This document shows, one piece after another, positions 25,508-38,400 of a stretch of 64,000 nucleotides of DNA. Source of the stretch: Artocarpus heterophyllus. Taxonomy: Eukaryota; Streptophyta; Magnoliopsida; Rosales; Moraceae. The notes under the pieces were generated by a model. That model saw nothing but the letters and a program-made list of their open reading frames with translations. It made no database searches and had not been told where the DNA came from. Numbering within the stretch: position 1 is the first letter of the stretch; each line of letters begins with the position of its first letter. Both the position numbers and the translations under genes were made by a program. The stretch is taken from contig CM046345.1 of NCBI GenBank assembly GCA_025403435.1, forward strand, positions 10,358,235 to 10,422,234, written 5' to 3'.

Positions 25508-28500
25508 TCAGAAACAAAACAAATGCGGATACAATTCCCGCATATTCGATTCTAGTTCCCAAGTGGCTTCATCAACCCCGTGATGCTGCCACACGACCTT
25601 TACCAACGGTATCTCACGACGACGCAAGCTAATCACTTTCCGGTCGATGATCTGAATCGGCACTTCTTCGTACGTCGTATCCTCCTGAACCTGCACATCG
25701 CGAAACGAAACTATCTTATCCTGCTCAGGTGGACACTTCCTAAGCATCGACACATGAAACACATCATGCACATGAGAAAGTTCGGGCGGAAGATCAAGCC
25801 GATAAGCGACCACACCAACACGCTGAGTGATCTCGAACGGCCCAATATACCTCGGTGCGAGTTTCCCACTCACTCCGAACCGCATAGTTCCCTTACGAGG
25901 TGACACCCTCAAGAGAACAAAATCTCCAACCGCGAATTCTAAAGGTCTACGTCTCCTATCCGCGTAGCTCTTCTGCCGACTCTGAGCTGCTCTCAACCGA
26001 TCCCGAATCACCGCGACTTTCTCGTTGCTGTCACGAATCTCATCTGGCCCAAGAATAACTCTATCTTCCGGCTCGGCCCAACACACAGGTGACCGACACG
26101 GTCGCCCATACAATGCCTCAAATGGTGCCATACCGATACTCGCCTGATAACTGTTGTTGTACGCGAACTCCGCCAAATGCAAACATTGCTTCCAATTCCC
26201 GCCGAAGTCCAACGCACAAGCACGCAACATATCCTCGAGAACCTGAATAACCCGCTCAGACTGCCCATCAGTCTGAGGATGAAACGCCGTACTGAAGTTC
26301 AAATCCGTACCCAAAGCCTCCTGAAAACTCCTCCAGTACTTAGCATTAAACCTGGTATCTCGATCAGAGGTGATGGACAAAGGAACTCCATGCAACCTCA
26401 CAATGTTCTGCATATACAACTCCCCGAGAATCTTCCTGGAACACGTCGACCTAAACGGAATGAAATGCGCCGATTTCGTCAACCTGTCGACCACAACCCA
26501 AACTGCATCATGCCGCTGCTCCGTCCTCGGCAAACCTGTGAGGAAATCCATCGTCACATGCTCCCATTTCCACCCTGGAATAGGAAGCGGCTGAAGCTGA
26601 CCTGCAGGCTTCTGATGCTCAGCTTTCACCTGAAGACACGTCGAACACTTGGCCACGTACTCGCGAACATCTTTCTTCATGCCTCTCCACCAATACTGCC
26701 TCTTCAAATCACGATACATCTTGGTGCTCCCCGGATGAATAGCGAACTGAGACCTATGAGCTTCATCTAGAACGGCTTTCGTTACCTCGGCGATAACTGG
26801 AACTGCAAGACGCTCCCGGAAGTACAACGATCCATCTGCATGCACGCTCCATTCCTCGAACTGCTCCCCGTTCTGAATCCGCGACCGAATCCCCTGCAAA
26901 TGCTGATCCTGCCACTGACCTTGCTTCACCATCCGAACAAGAGCTGGAGTCGCTTCCACATGATACAACAAAACTCGATCACCGTCTTCATGATACTGTA
27001 GCCGATACTCACTCACTGTCGCATCCCTGCTCCAGTCCTCAAAAATCAAACAAGCGAGAATCCCTGAAGACCTCCTGCTAAGCGCGTCCGCGACCACATT
27101 AGCTTTCCCGGGATGATACTGCAACGCGAAATCATAATCCTCCATGTACTCCACCCATCTGCGTTGCCTCAAGTTGAGATCCCTCTGAGTGAACAAATGC
27201 CTCAAACTCTTGTGATCGGAGAAGACCTGAAACGATGCTCCATACAAGTAACATCTCCAAATCTTCAGCGCGTAGATCACCGCTGCAAGCTCTAAATCGT
27301 GAGTAGGATAATTTCGCTCGTGAGGTCGTAGCTGTCTCGATCCGTACGCAACCACACGTCCATGCTGCATCAACACGCATCCAAGTCCGCGCCCTGAAGC
27401 ATCAGCATAAACCTCATACGGCTCGCCACTGCTCGGAATAATCAACACTGGAGCTGAAGTCAACCGGTTCTTCAATTCCTGAAAAGCAGACTCACAGTCT
27501 TCATCCCACTCAAACCTGACGTTTTTCCTGATCAACCTCGTCAACGGAGCTGCAATCTTCGAAAAGTCCTTTACAAATTTCCTGTAATATCCAGCAAGAC
27601 CTAAGAAGCTGCGAATCTCCGCTACATTCCTTGGTCGTTCCCACTCCAATATAGCTTCAATCTTGGACGGATCCACTGAAATACCATGCTCCGAAATGAC
27701 ATGACCCAGAAATTTGACCTCGGTCAACCAGAACTCGCATTTTTCTCTCTTAGCATACAACTGGTGCTCCCGCAGAGTCTGAAGCACGACCCGAAGATGC
27801 TGCTCATGCTCCTCCCATGTCTTAGAATACACAAGAATATCATCGATGAACACGATCACAAACTGATCCAAATACGGCCTAAATATCCTGTTCATCAAAT
27901 CCATAAAAGCTGCTGGAGCATTCGTTAACCCGAAAGACATAACCAGAAACTCGAAGTGCCCATACCGAGTCCTAAAAGCTGTCTTGGGAATATCCTCTTC
28001 CTTGATTCTGAGCTGATGATAACCTGACCGCAAATCAATCTTCGAGAAGTATCGCGAACCTCCCAACTGATCAAATAGCTCATCAATCCTAGGCAAAGGA
28101 TACTTGTTCTTCACCGTAACACGATTCAACTGCCGATAATCCACACATAACCTGAGAGTCCCATCGTGCTTCTTAGCGAACAAAACTGGTGCTCCCCACG
28201 GAGATGTGCTATTCCGAATATATCCTTTATCAGCAAGCTCCTGAAGTTGCCTCCTCAATTCCTTCATTTCTGCCGGCGCCATCCGATAAGGTGCCATAGA
28301 AATCGGTGATGTCCCTGGAAACAACTCGATACCAAACTCAATCTCCCGATGCGGTGGTAATCCTGATAACTCGTCGGGGAAGACATCCTCGAACTCATCA
28401 ACCACCGGAATCGCTACACTACTACTCGAAACATAGGGCTCGTAATCTAGATTGGCAAGAAAAGCAAAACAATCTAGATTCCTTCGCCCTCCTAGACATG

Positions 28501-30100
28501 ACTTCATGAGACGCTCACTCATTAGCCAATCACCACCACCCTGGTAAGTGATCACCGTCCCCCTATCAGACACTAGGGTCACTTTTCTAAGTTGGCAGTC
28601 CACAACTGCACTATACCTGGACAACCAGTCCATCCCTAAAATCACATCATAGGAACTCATGGGGAGTATAATCAAATCACTTTTCAAAATCTCATCCCCA
28701 ATTTTTATTTTACAAGATTTACACATACAATTCACACACACCCGCCCCAAGGGAGAAGTTATAACTAGGGGTTCATTAAACTCTTCTACTTCTAATCCCA
28801 AGGCATGTACAAAAGAACTCGAAATGAGAGAATGAGAGGCACCGGTATCAAATAAAACACGAGCTAGAGATCTAGAAACCAAAACCATACCATCGACAAC
28901 CGCGTTACCAGTCTGAGAATCTGACCCTCCAGATGCCATTGCATGAACCTGCACTGGCGCTTTCCCTTTTCCTCTACCGACATTGCTGGGTCCTGCATTA
29001 CTCGGCCGATACTGCTGAGATGGAGACGACTGCACACTACCTGTACTCGGCGCTCTATACTGAGGAACACTACGCTGAAAATATTGCGGCTGCTGTCCCC
29101 GTGCCGGATATAAGAATTGCTGAGGAGAAAACTGCGGATACTGCAACTGCGGGTACTGCGGAGGCGGAGGTAGGGTCTGAGGCTGAGGCTGAGATGAACG
29201 ACTGGCATCCTCCCCGGTCTGCGATCCAAGACGAGCACTCCTGATCGGGCAATTCCTCTTGATGTGTCCGGGCTGCTGACAGAAATGACAATGAAAGCTG
29301 TAGGGGTTGCTGCGCCCGCTGCCAGACGAACTGCTACTGCCACTGGTCGCACCGCCTTGCTTGCCTTTCCCCGGAGCTGGACGACTACTGGTGCTCTTCC
29401 TGCCACTCCTCTGCGATCCTCCTGAAGCCTTGGCTCGGTCCTCACAATACTGCACGTAATCATTCTCCACGGAGATCGCCGACGACACAAGCTCTCCGAA
29501 ACTCCTAAGCCGTAGAGCAACCAACTGCCGCCGAATAGGAGCCTTGAGTCCTTCCTGAAACTTGATGCATTTCTCGCGCTCCGATGCCACAGCTGATGGA
29601 GCAAACCTAGCCAACTCGCTAAACTTCGCCTCATACTCCCGAACTGACATATCACCCTGCTGCAATCTATAAAACTCAGCTGCCTTCTGATCTCTATATC
29701 CCTGCGGAAAATACCGATCATAGAACAGATCCTCGAACTTGTCCCAACCGATATCGCCACCGCGCTCCAGACGCTTAGTTTGTTTCCACCAGGTGTTAGC
29801 GCCACCCTCGAGCTTATACGCCGCAAACTCTACACGATACTCCTCAGGCACACCAAGGGTATCAAGATGCTTCAAGATCGAATCCAACCAATACTCTGCT
29901 AACTGCGGATCCCCATTGCCATCAAAAGTCAGAATAGACGCCCGCCGAAATTCCTTAAAGAAGGCATGCCGACTACCAACACTGGAGTCTTCCGGTCTAG
30001 TCCTGGCTGCCATCTGTCGGAAAGCCGCAATCATAGACCTCATCAGGCCCTCATCATTTCCGAACTCGGCGTCAGCTGTCGAACGACGTCTAGGTGCCAT
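25508..30100 (-). CDS. Chromovirus gag-pol polyprotein, 1530 aa, intact
   Basis: Encodes capsid, protease, reverse transcriptase, RNase H, integrase and a C-terminal chromodomain in one frame. Domain order: gag region (about 50-220), CCHC zinc knuckle C-x2-C-x4-H-x4-C (271-284), aspartic protease with DTG (418-420), RT with the catalytic FIDD box (751-754), RNase H (about 895-1005; Asp about 900 and SDH near 961), integrase HHCC finger (H1115, H1122, C1152, C1155), integrase core with Asp about 1185, Asp about 1246 and Glu about 1282, then a chromodomain-like tail (about 1478-1528; VKVVW and EATWE-type residues). The chromodomain is thought to steer integration towards marked chromatin. No stop or frameshift is visible. 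The ATG lies about 90 nt inside the PBS. Confidence 0.95.
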   Translation of the reverse strand: MAPRRRSTADAEFGNDEGLMRSMIAAFRQMAARTRPEDSSVGSRHAFFKEFRRASILTFDGNGDPQLAEYWLDSILKHLDTLGVPEEYRVEFAAYKLEGGANTWWKQTKRLERGGDIGWDKFEDLFYDRYFPQGYRDQKAAEFYRLQQGDMSVREYEAKFSELARFAPSAVASEREKCIKFQEGLKAPIRRQLVALRLRSFGELVSSAISVENDYVQYCEDRAKASGGSQRSGRKSTSSRPAPGKGKQGGATSGSSSSSGSGRSNPYSFHCHFCQQPGHIKRNCPIRSARLGSQTGEDASRSSQPQPQTLPPPPQYPQLQYPQFSPQQFLYPARGQQPQYFQRSVPQYRAPSTGSVQSSPSQQYRPSNAGPSNVGRGKGKAPVQVHAMASGGSDSQTGNAVVDGMVLVSRSLARVLFDTGASHSLISSSFVHALGLEVEEFNEPLVITSPLGRVCVNCMCKSCKIKIGDEILKSDLIILPMSSYDVILGMDWLSRYSAVVDCQLRKVTLVSDRGTVITYQGGGDWLMSERLMKSCLGGRRNLDCFAFLANLDYEPYVSSSSVAIPVVDEFEDVFPDELSGLPPHREIEFGIELFPGTSPISMAPYRMAPAEMKELRRQLQELADKGYIRNSTSPWGAPVLFAKKHDGTLRLCVDYRQLNRVTVKNKYPLPRIDELFDQLGGSRYFSKIDLRSGYHQLRIKEEDIPKTAFRTRYGHFEFLVMSFGLTNAPAAFMDLMNRIFRPYLDQFVIVFIDDILVYSKTWEEHEQHLRVVLQTLREHQLYAKREKCEFWLTEVKFLGHVISEHGISVDPSKIEAILEWERPRNVAEIRSFLGLAGYYRKFVKDFSKIAAPLTRLIRKNVRFEWDEDCESAFQELKNRLTSAPVLIIPSSGEPYEVYADASGRGLGCVLMQHGRVVAYGSRQLRPHERNYPTHDLELAAVIYALKIWRCYLYGASFQVFSDHKSLRHLFTQRDLNLRQRRWVEYMEDYDFALQYHPGKANVVADALSRRSSGILACLIFEDWSRDATVSEYRLQYHEDGDRVLLYHVEATPALVRMVKQGQWQDQHLQGIRSRIQNGEQFEEWSVHADGSLYFRERLAVPVIAEVTKAVLDEAHRSQFAIHPGSTKMYRDLKRQYWWRGMKKDVREYVAKCSTCLQVKAEHQKPAGQLQPLPIPGWKWEHVTMDFLTGLPRTEQRHDAVWVVVDRLTKSAHFIPFRSTCSRKILGELYMQNIVRLHGVPLSITSDRDTRFNAKYWRSFQEALGTDLNFSTAFHPQTDGQSERVIQVLEDMLRACALDFGGNWKQCLHLAEFAYNNSYQASIGMAPFEALYGRPCRSPVCWAEPEDRVILGPDEIRDSNEKVAVIRDRLRAAQSRQKSYADRRRRPLEFAVGDFVLLRVSPRKGTMRFGVSGKLAPRYIGPFEITQRVGVVAYRLDLPPELSHVHDVFHVSMLRKCPPEQDKIVSFRDVQVQEDTTYEEVPIQIIDRKVISLRRREIPLVKVVWQHHGVDEATWELESNMRELYPHLFCF

Positions 30101-30190
30101 TCTCTCACTTCTGAAAACAAAATTTGGACTGTCAGAGGTATTTCATTGTCAAACCTATGTGTGCACAATTCCCAAGGTTCATAACCTTGA

Positions 30191-30202
30191 GCTCTGATAC
30201 CA
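30191..30202 (-). other. Primer binding site (initiator-Met tRNA)
   Basis: The minus strand reads TGGTATCAGAGC, the classic plant tRNA-iMet complement, three nucleotides (GAA) after the 5' LTR end ...GTGACA. Confidence 0.92.
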
Positions 30203-30205
30203 TTC

Positions 30206-32360
30206 TGTCACGCCCCGGAGTACGGGAGGTGACGTGGCGGAATATTTAGATTAATTAAAAGAGAATTTAATTGAAATTAAGGGTTTAAAAATCCAATTAA
30301 GCAAGAATTAAAGAGATTTTTCCACCACATTTGATTAAGAATTTAAAAATCATTAAACAGATAACAATACTTGAATAAAAACCGCGAATATGGGTTCCAC
30401 AACCCACAACTTGTGCACACACATGGATCTGACAATATCACAAATACAATTACAGTCCAAGTACAAATAAAGTTGAGTCTTACATGCCTTGATTAATAAA
30501 TACCGAATATAAATAAATTCTCCTATTGCTCCTGAGTTCGGTCCGAAGAATCTTCTCCAAACCTAAATGGGAAACCACCTAGAGGGGGGAAATTTAAAAC
30601 AATAAAACGTGAGCGAAAGGCTCAGTAGGACTAAGTTTTATAAAATAATTTAATGCAAAGAAACATAGCATTATCAGGAGTTATACAGAAAGAAACTTGA
30701 ATAAATAAATAAATAAATTGAGTAGAACCATTCTGACACAGAACAGTCTACTCGTCAAATCAAAACACCAGTTTACATTTACCTAGGCAAACCATGATAT
30801 CACCACCGTAGTGGCCCAGCTGGGTTTCGGGACCTGCCCCCAAGGTCGATCACGACCCGATCTCTGATATGGCATCATGCCCATGTGGTTATTATCATTA
30901 TCATTCAAAACCCAATTACCGAGTGTTGTCAATTACATTCATTATGAAATTCATTTCATGTCACGGTATATAAAAATATAACCGATAAAATCATTTTCAA
31001 ACAACCGTTGAAAACATTTTGATAGAAATCATTTTCAAAGCCAAATCATTTCAAAACCAGGCTACCAAAGAAATAAGATAGAAGTCCTACCTCAGTACTC
31101 GTGCCGGTACCCCACACCGTAATCCCGGTCCGCTATACGTTAGCTCCACGGAACCACGAACGATCCTAGATACAAACTAAGTCAATCAATATCTAGTTTG
31201 AGACATTCTATGTTACTAAATCATTTCATGATGTCCTAGTGTGCCATTTGTATCATTAAAATCATCCTATAAGGTTGGGATTTAAATTAGGGTTCAAAAC
31301 AGTGAAATCGGGTAAAAATCACAAAATTTTCCATGCCTCGGTCGGCCTGCCGGACGCCCTGCTTCGGCCTGCCGAACTGTACAGTTCGGCCTGCCGGAAA
31401 CGAGGTTCGGCCTGCCGAACATTTCCCCAGATTCGGCCTGCCGATCGGAAGAACACCGGCCTGCCGATCATCACTTCGGCCTGCCGAACATGAACTTCGG
31501 CCTGCCGAACTGGGAAAATCCAGAAATCCCAGCCACGGGTTTCTCGATCCCCAAAATCCAAATCTGAATTCCAACCTGTTTTTCTCAATTCCCAGGCATG
31601 AAAAACAACTATAGTTGATAGAAAAACATTCTAAAACATGTTTGGGATCATTTAAACAACATTTAAACTCAAAATCCTCAAAAATCCGAAAATGAGAAAA
31701 AGAGGAGAAAAATGGAAATCTTGAATCAAATCCGTTTTTCTTCAATCTAGGTTTAGATTCTAGTTGTTCTAAGCTCATTTAACACAAATCCACGGTTTTC
31801 TAAGCTAAAACAAACTTAGATTTCAAAAACACACAAATTCGAAAATTTTGTAAAAAGTTTAGAAATTTCGAATCTAACCTCGAATCGAAGCTTCAATCCG
31901 CGTTCTCGGTCGCCGAATCACGTCCCCGAGCTTCCTCCTTGCTGTTCCGAAGCTTGGATTCGAATGGAAACCAAAATTTTTTGAAGAAATTAGAGAGAGA
32001 GAGAGAGGCTGCCGAGAGGGAGAGTGAAGAGAGAGAGAGAGAGTTCGTGAGAGTGAGGAGAGAGAGAGAGGAAAGGAAAATAAATAGAGAAAATCGGTGG
32101 GCGGTTTTACTGTGCGAAAACCATGTGCCGCCCACGGTTTTGTAAAACAGAGTATTTTTAACATTTTACAAATTGTTGTGTTTTAAAACTCAAAACATCA
32201 TTTTAAATCAATAAGAAATCTTTTGAACACATCAATTTAACAAAACAACCAAAAACTAAAAATCCAACCAAATAATCTAATTAAAGTTAAAACTTTAATT
32301 ATGGCACACTAATTCATCATTTACATTACATTAATGTTAAATAAATTTCGGGACGTTACA
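30206..32360 (-). repeat. 5' LTR of the chromovirus (2155 bp)
   Basis: Near-identical to the other LTR. Read on the minus strand, a TATTTATTTT stretch precedes a CT-rich block (about 31990-32070), plausibly the core promoter and start region (inferred). It carries eight palindrome cores against seven in its partner. Confidence 0.95.
31341..31511. repeat. Palindromic array in the 5' LTR, one unit longer
   Basis: Eight CGGCCTGCCG cores. An extra 23-nt unit, absent from the other LTR, occurs at about 31444-31467. Confidence 0.93.
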
Positions 32361-32365
32361 AGTAA

Positions 32366-34536
32366 CCGCATAATTATGTGCAAATGTTAAGGACACTAGC
32401 AATGCTGAGCCCAACAGACTAATAGCATAGGAAAAATGCCTGGACACAGAGTACGTGTTTGGCAACATAGTTAGAACTAAAATTTAGAATGATTTTACTG
32501 TAGCATATAAGAACATTGCGCTATAGTCTACTTTTGCTTTACACTGTAACAGTTTCAACTATATAGTTGAAACAGGGTTGCCAAATTAATACACCCACAA
32601 ACTAATCGGTGTATCTGGTGTCTAGATACGGCAACAGGCAGGTCAGGAAATGCTTGTTTCATTTCCATTCCCACCTCCAAAACCACGCCATCTATGCTGA
32701 GGAGAGGCTGGACAATCCTCATTGGAGAAGTTTCCCTATTCCTACCCCCAAACCAGGATGTTCATTGTAGACAAAAATTTGAACGAGTTAGAAACAAAAT
32801 ATTTGTTGAAATTCTTTCTACGTTCAATCAAAATTTAATACTTTTTGCAAAACAAATCAAATTTTCAACAAAATACAATCCTAGTTCATGTGAGAAAAAA
32901 AAAAAAAAAACCATTTTGACTGATGCCCTCTAGCGTTGTTCTAACATGGAGCCTATTGGCTTTCTTTATATTACTTTGTGGTGCTCTAACACCATCATTA
33001 TTTTGAAAAATATAATTTATTCTACAAAATATAAGCATTACAAAACAAATAAAAAGGTTTCGTATCCACAAGGAGGTAAAAATTTGTAACTCACGATCTT
33101 CATGTGTCCATCCCAGCTCCGCGAAGCACTGGATTATCCTCCCAAGCCTTTTTTTTCCTCTTTTTTTTTTTTTTAATATAATCAGATGTATCAGTATATA
33201 CGTCGGCAGGCAGTGGATCTATAACAACAAACTTCAAGTTGGTGTATTTGTGTAACTGCATGGCAATGGTCATAAGTGGAAAGCTGTGTCATTTGGCTTT
33301 TAGCATACGCCATGAAGAATAAATATTGGAGAAAACGAAAGCTTGATGACAAATAGAAATCCCAAAAAAAGAAAAAAAAAAGGAAAGAAAGAAAAAGCCC
33401 TACAATTAATTTATGCGTGTGTGTACAAATTCTTGGTTAGGTAAAAATCCTCTCAAACTAAGCAACGTTATTAAAACTTACAAGTCGAGGGAGCCAATAT
33501 TAGGGAGAAAAAAAACATGCTTAATTAACTATCTTTTGCATAAAGTAAAGTGTATCAAAGCTAGCCATGAACTTTCATGGGGTTGTCACTTTCCACCTAA
33601 TTGATCTTATTTGCATATTTTTTGATATCTATCTAGCTAAAAGATTTGTTCTTTGTAGGCTTTGTTGCTTGAAGGAATCTAATGATATTCTTCTTTCTCT
33701 ATGGGGCCATAATCAAAAGTCAGAAATGCCAAAAGAAAATAACAAAAGGAAATGTGATTAGAGGAAAGTGTTTTGTCACTTTCAGTACCAAACTTACATG
33801 TTTGAAGGTAAACCCTTTTCTGTTTTATGCATTTTATCTTCAAGAAACGTACTAAAACTTGTTTTGGTTCCATGGTCTTATTCTTGTGGATTTGGAGAAC
33901 TGAATCTGATGCCAAAGGGGAAATGACAAAACGGAAACGTAGGAGAGAGGGCTTTGGTTCGATAGATATATATCTGTTGTACCCAAGGAGACTTGAGCAT
34001 GGCCATGTCCTCTTGCAGTGACAAGAAGAATATTATATTCTTTCCCTAAATGAGCAATGGGCTTGAGCTGAAGATAAGGTCGTTAAAGTGTGAAGAATGC
34101 TCTTTTGTTTGCGTAATATCTGGCAAAATAGTTTAAACTCATTGGTTCAAATTGTCTAAATGTAAAGCTCTCACATGTTACTGAACAGTTTAAACTCATT
34201 TGGTTTAAACCGTCCAAAAATAAAGCTCTTACATGTTACAGTATATAGTATATGAACTTATTTTTTAAGCTCAAACTCATTTGTGTGCATCTTTAATTCA
34301 TTTGTTGGTTGGGTAAATTGTACGTCCTCAACATTCTAAAAACAAAATGTGCATCCTCTATAAACCCTTGTGTGCACAAAGTATTCAGAGAAAATTACAC
34401 CATATGCCACATTTTTTTTCTACACATTTATTTATGCCAAAAAATTGAAAAAAGCTTATGCCACTTCTTTTTTATTTCTTTCTTTTCTTGCGTTTTTCCT
34501 CTCTCTCTCAATCTTCTAGTTATACGGTTAAGCACA
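32366..34536. other. AT-rich intergenic region
   Basis: No supported gene. Contains the MITE at 32453-32587 and poly-A/poly-T tracts (for example 32894-32910 and 33160-33175). Around 34115-34260 there is a diverged copy of the 'GTAAAGCTCTCACATGTTAC' interior phrase seen in the MITEs. Confidence 0.55.
32453..32587. mobile_element. MITE of the TGTTTGGCA family
   Basis: The left end GTGTTTGGCAACATAGTT pairs with the right end AACAGGGTTGCCAAATTA as imperfect terminal inverted repeats. The interior has ACTGTAGCAT and TACACTGTAACAG phrases like the element at 15275-15430. Confidence 0.6.
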
Positions 34537-34609
34537 GCCTTGATTCTATGCCGCAATCACCGACGAAGTCTTGTTCGGATCTGTGACAAAGCTCCAGCAA
34601 AGTTCGACC
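34537..34609. repeat. Degenerate repeat unit flanking the copia insertion (left part)
   Basis: The unit contains CTTGATTCTATGCCGCAATCAC...TGTGACAAAGCTCCA. It resembles units right of the copia element at 41080-41290, so these were once one continuous tract. Confidence 0.6.
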
Positions 34610-35063
34610 TGTAAAACTTTAATATCTGTAATTCTCAAAAATCTTAGAAGTCAATAATTTTTATAAAAAAAATAAAATATTAGAGTTTACCTTGATTCAT
34701 AGCTTCAATTTTCAGAGAACTCTGGAACAAAAATTGTCAGAGAAGAAGAACCCAGTTTCTCTCTTTAAACCCACAAATTCTTTTCACGTATTTTTCTGAT
34801 GGAGAGAAAGATACAAAATTGATTGGGTAGAGAGAAGACTAGACTCCTATTTATAGACCCTCAATAGGTGTCTTTCCATCAAAGCACATATCTCTTCAGA
34901 TATAGACATATCTTTTCAAATATAGACACATCTTTTAATAAGAGTTGTAACCCCTCATAGCCAATAGAATTTTAGCATTTAAATAATTATTAAACTAAAT
35001 AAATAAATAAATCTGATAAATTTTATAGGCCTTTAATTAATTATGTGGGCTATAATTCTAACA
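34610..35063 (-). repeat. 3' LTR of the copia element
   Basis: About 454 bp, matching 40632-41079. It ends ...TATAATTCTAACA on the plus strand. Confidence 0.92.
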
Positions 35064-35459
35064 TTCTCCCACTTTGCCCATATAATATTCATTTATTAGT
35101 TTAATAATGCTATAATGTGCACAACAATATTATGCTAAATCTTCTTAAAATTGGCCAATACTCTACATCATGATTATATAGAAAATCTAAAGTGAGTCAT
35201 GACGGATGTACATCACAATTTAATGTAGTCCCTTCCATGTACTACAACATTAGACATCTATTTAACATAATTCATAATTGAGAGGTATAATAATAGTCCA
35301 CTTTAATGTCTTCAATGAAACAATCCTATCAAACATTAATCTATAACAATCATGTATACAAAATAGAAAACAAGATATAGCGGAAACATAATAAGTGAGC
35401 TCAAAGTGTCATATCATTAAAATGAAATAAAACATAATACATAACCATTAATGACGTCT

Positions 35460-38400
35460 AATAACACTCATATGTTCAACATGTTCAATAAATGTCTTGG
35501 GCGGTAATCCTTTTGTTAAAGGGTCTGCAATCATAAGATTAGTGCTAATTTGTTCAATTGACACTTTACGTTCCCAAACTTCTTGCTTAACGACTAAGTA
35601 CTTAATATCCAAATGTTTCGCACCATCAGAATAGTTGTCGTTCTTGGCAAAGAAGACTGTTGCGGCATTATCACAATAAATTTTCAGCGGCCTGACTATA
35701 CTTTCAACAACTTCAAGTCTTGAAATAAAATTCTACAACCATAAACCATGACTTGTGGCCTTAAAGCATGCCACAAACTCGGCCTCCATAGTGGATGCAG
35801 CAATGACGGACTGCTTCGCACTCTTCCATGAAATTGCTCCTCTAGCCAAAAGGAACATATAATCGAATGTAGATTTTCTACTGTCAACACATCCGGCGAA
35901 GTTTAAATCTGAGTAACCGGTTGCTTAAAGATGATCACATCTTCTTTAAGTGAGCATATGGTCCTTTGTTCCTTGAAAATACCTGAGAACTTTCTTTGCG
36001 GCTTTCCAATGATCTATTCTTAGACTACTTTGATATCTTCCCAACATCCCAATAGCAAAGCTAATGTCGGGTCCAATGCAAGTTTGAGCATACAACAAGC
36101 TACCAACGACAGATGCATAAGGAATGTTTTTCATTTACGATCGTTCTAATTCATTCTTTGGACATTGCATATGACTAAATTTGTCCCCCTTTTGAATTGG
36201 AACTGTGCATGCTGAGCATTTTTCCATCTTAAATTTCTCTAAAACTTTGTTCATATAGCCTTTCTCAGACAACCCCAACAATCCTTGTGATCTATCACAG
36301 AATATTTCAATTCCTATCACATAAGTTGCCTCACCCATGTCTTTCATTTCAAAGTTCTTAGAGAGGAATTTCTTAGTTTCATGTAATAAACCAAGATTGT
36401 TAGCTGCAAGCAAAATATCATCAACATATAGAACTAAGAAAATAAACTTTGCTCCCACTGACCTTCATATATATACACCGATCAACAGTATTCTCCTTAA
36501 ATCCAAATGAAGAAACGATATCATTCAACTTAAAATACCATTGTCAGGAAGCTTATTTAAGCCCATATATTGATTTCTTTAATTTACACACCATGTGTTC
36601 CTTTCATTTAATTGAAAAGCCTTCAGGTTAGTCCATATAGACTTCTTCCTCTAAATTTTCATTGAGAAAGACGGTTTTCACATCCATTTGGTGTAACTCT
36701 AAATCAAAATGAGCCACCAATGCCATAATAATTCTAAGTGAATCTTCCTTAGAGACCGGTAAAAAAGTCTCTTTGTAGTCAATGCCTTCTTTCTGAGTAA
36801 AACCTTTTGCAACAAGTCTAGCCTTGTACCATTCAATATTGCCTTTAGAGTCGCGCTTGGTCTTAAAGACCCATTTACACCCGACTCTCTTGCAACCTTC
36901 AGGCAACTCAACAAGGTCCCAAACTTGATTTTGATCCATCAATTTTAACTCATCTTTCATAGCATTGAGCCACTTGTCAGAATCCATACTTTCCATGGCT
37001 TGTGAAAACAAAATTGGATCTGAAATTAGATCATTATCGATTTCCAAGTCAATTTCAGACTGTTGTAGATAAACCACATAATCATAGGAATAGCAGATTT
37101 TTTTTCTCTTTGAGATCTTCTTAATACTGTTTCTTGTGGTTTAGCTACTATTGGTTCCTCTAGTTCAACTTCATCGTGAAGTGGTTGGCCATTCACTTGT
37201 TGTTCTTGAACATTATTAAGCTGTACAACAATGTTAGGAACAATCTTGGAAGTTACAGGTAGAGGAACTTCTATCCTAACTTCTTCAATGACCACATTAC
37301 GTGGTTTTCCACTCCCACTAATTTCACCATTCTCGATGAACCTAGCATTTCCAGATTCAACTATTCTTGTACTATGGGTAGGACAATAGAATTTATATCC
37401 TTTGGATTTTTTAGAATAACCACTGGTTGTCTTAAAATCCAATTTCTTTTCATGTGGATTATAAATTTTCACTTCCGCCGGGCAACTCCAAACATGCAGG
37501 TGCCTTAAACTAGGTTTCCTTTCCGTCCACATCTCAAAAGGAGTTTTCGGGACTACCTTACGAGGAACCCTATTTAGTATATACGTGGCGGCCTTTAATG
37601 CATGCATCCACAAAGATAAAGATAAAGATGAATAACTTAACATGCTCCTAACTATATCCATTAATGTACGATTAGGCCTTTCTGCTACACTATTTTGTTG
37701 TGGTGTACCTGGCACAATATATTGTGCACATATGCCTCGCTTTTCTAGGAATTTAGCAAATGGACCTAGACATTTCCCTGACTCGTCATACTTTTCATAT
37801 TATTCACTACCTCTATCTGACCTTACAATTTTCACCTTTTTATCTAATTGCCTCTCAACCTCATTAATAAATACCTCAAGGGCTTCAATAGATTGAGATT
37901 TTTCATGCAATAGATAAAGATAACCATAACGTGAAAAATCATCAATAAAAGTGATAACATACTTTTCTCCACCAAAGCATGGAGTATCAAAAGGTCCACA
38001 TATGTCGGTATGTATGAGTTCAAGAAGCTGTATACTTCTTGTAGCCCCTTTCTTAGTGTGTTTGGTTTGCTTTCCTTTAATGTAATCAATACATACATCG
38101 AGATCAATAAAATCTAAATTTAAAAGAATTCCATTATTTACTAATCTCTCTATCCTTTCCTTGGATATGTGACCCAAGTGTTTATGCTACAAGTAAGCAG
38201 AACTTTCATCAACCAAACTCCGTTTAGTTCCAATACTTCAATGCATGGTTAATAAAGTTTCAGCAAAAATATTATCAAGCTTTAACTTATATAAACCAAA
38301 ATAAGGGATTCTAGAGCCAATAAAACTATTATTTTTATATAAACTTAAAGATCCAAATCTAAACTTACAATAAAAACCTGCTACATCAAGTTTTGATAAA

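Larger units (their letters stand above)
23328..32360 (-). mobile_element. Complete Ty3/gypsy chromovirus (Tekay/Del-like), minus orientation
   Basis: LTRs at 23328-25459 and 30206-32360 begin and end TG...CA. The whole is flanked by a perfect 5-bp duplication AGTAA (23323-23327 and 32361-32365). The element is read on the minus strand, so the right copy is the 5' LTR. A PBS complementary to initiator-Met tRNA and a purine-rich PPT are present. One 1530-codon gag-pol frame is open throughout. The LTRs are nearly identical apart from scattered substitutions, two homopolymer changes and one 23-bp array unit. This is a recent insertion and could still be autonomous. Clade assignment rests on the C-terminal chromodomain and the domain order. 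Confidence 0.95.

Noticed and set aside
28864..29826. 320-codon minus-strand frame inside chromovirus gag
   Set aside because: It is an alternative-frame shadow of the real gag-pol frame, rich in Arg/Ser as expected from frame-shifted GC-rich sequence.
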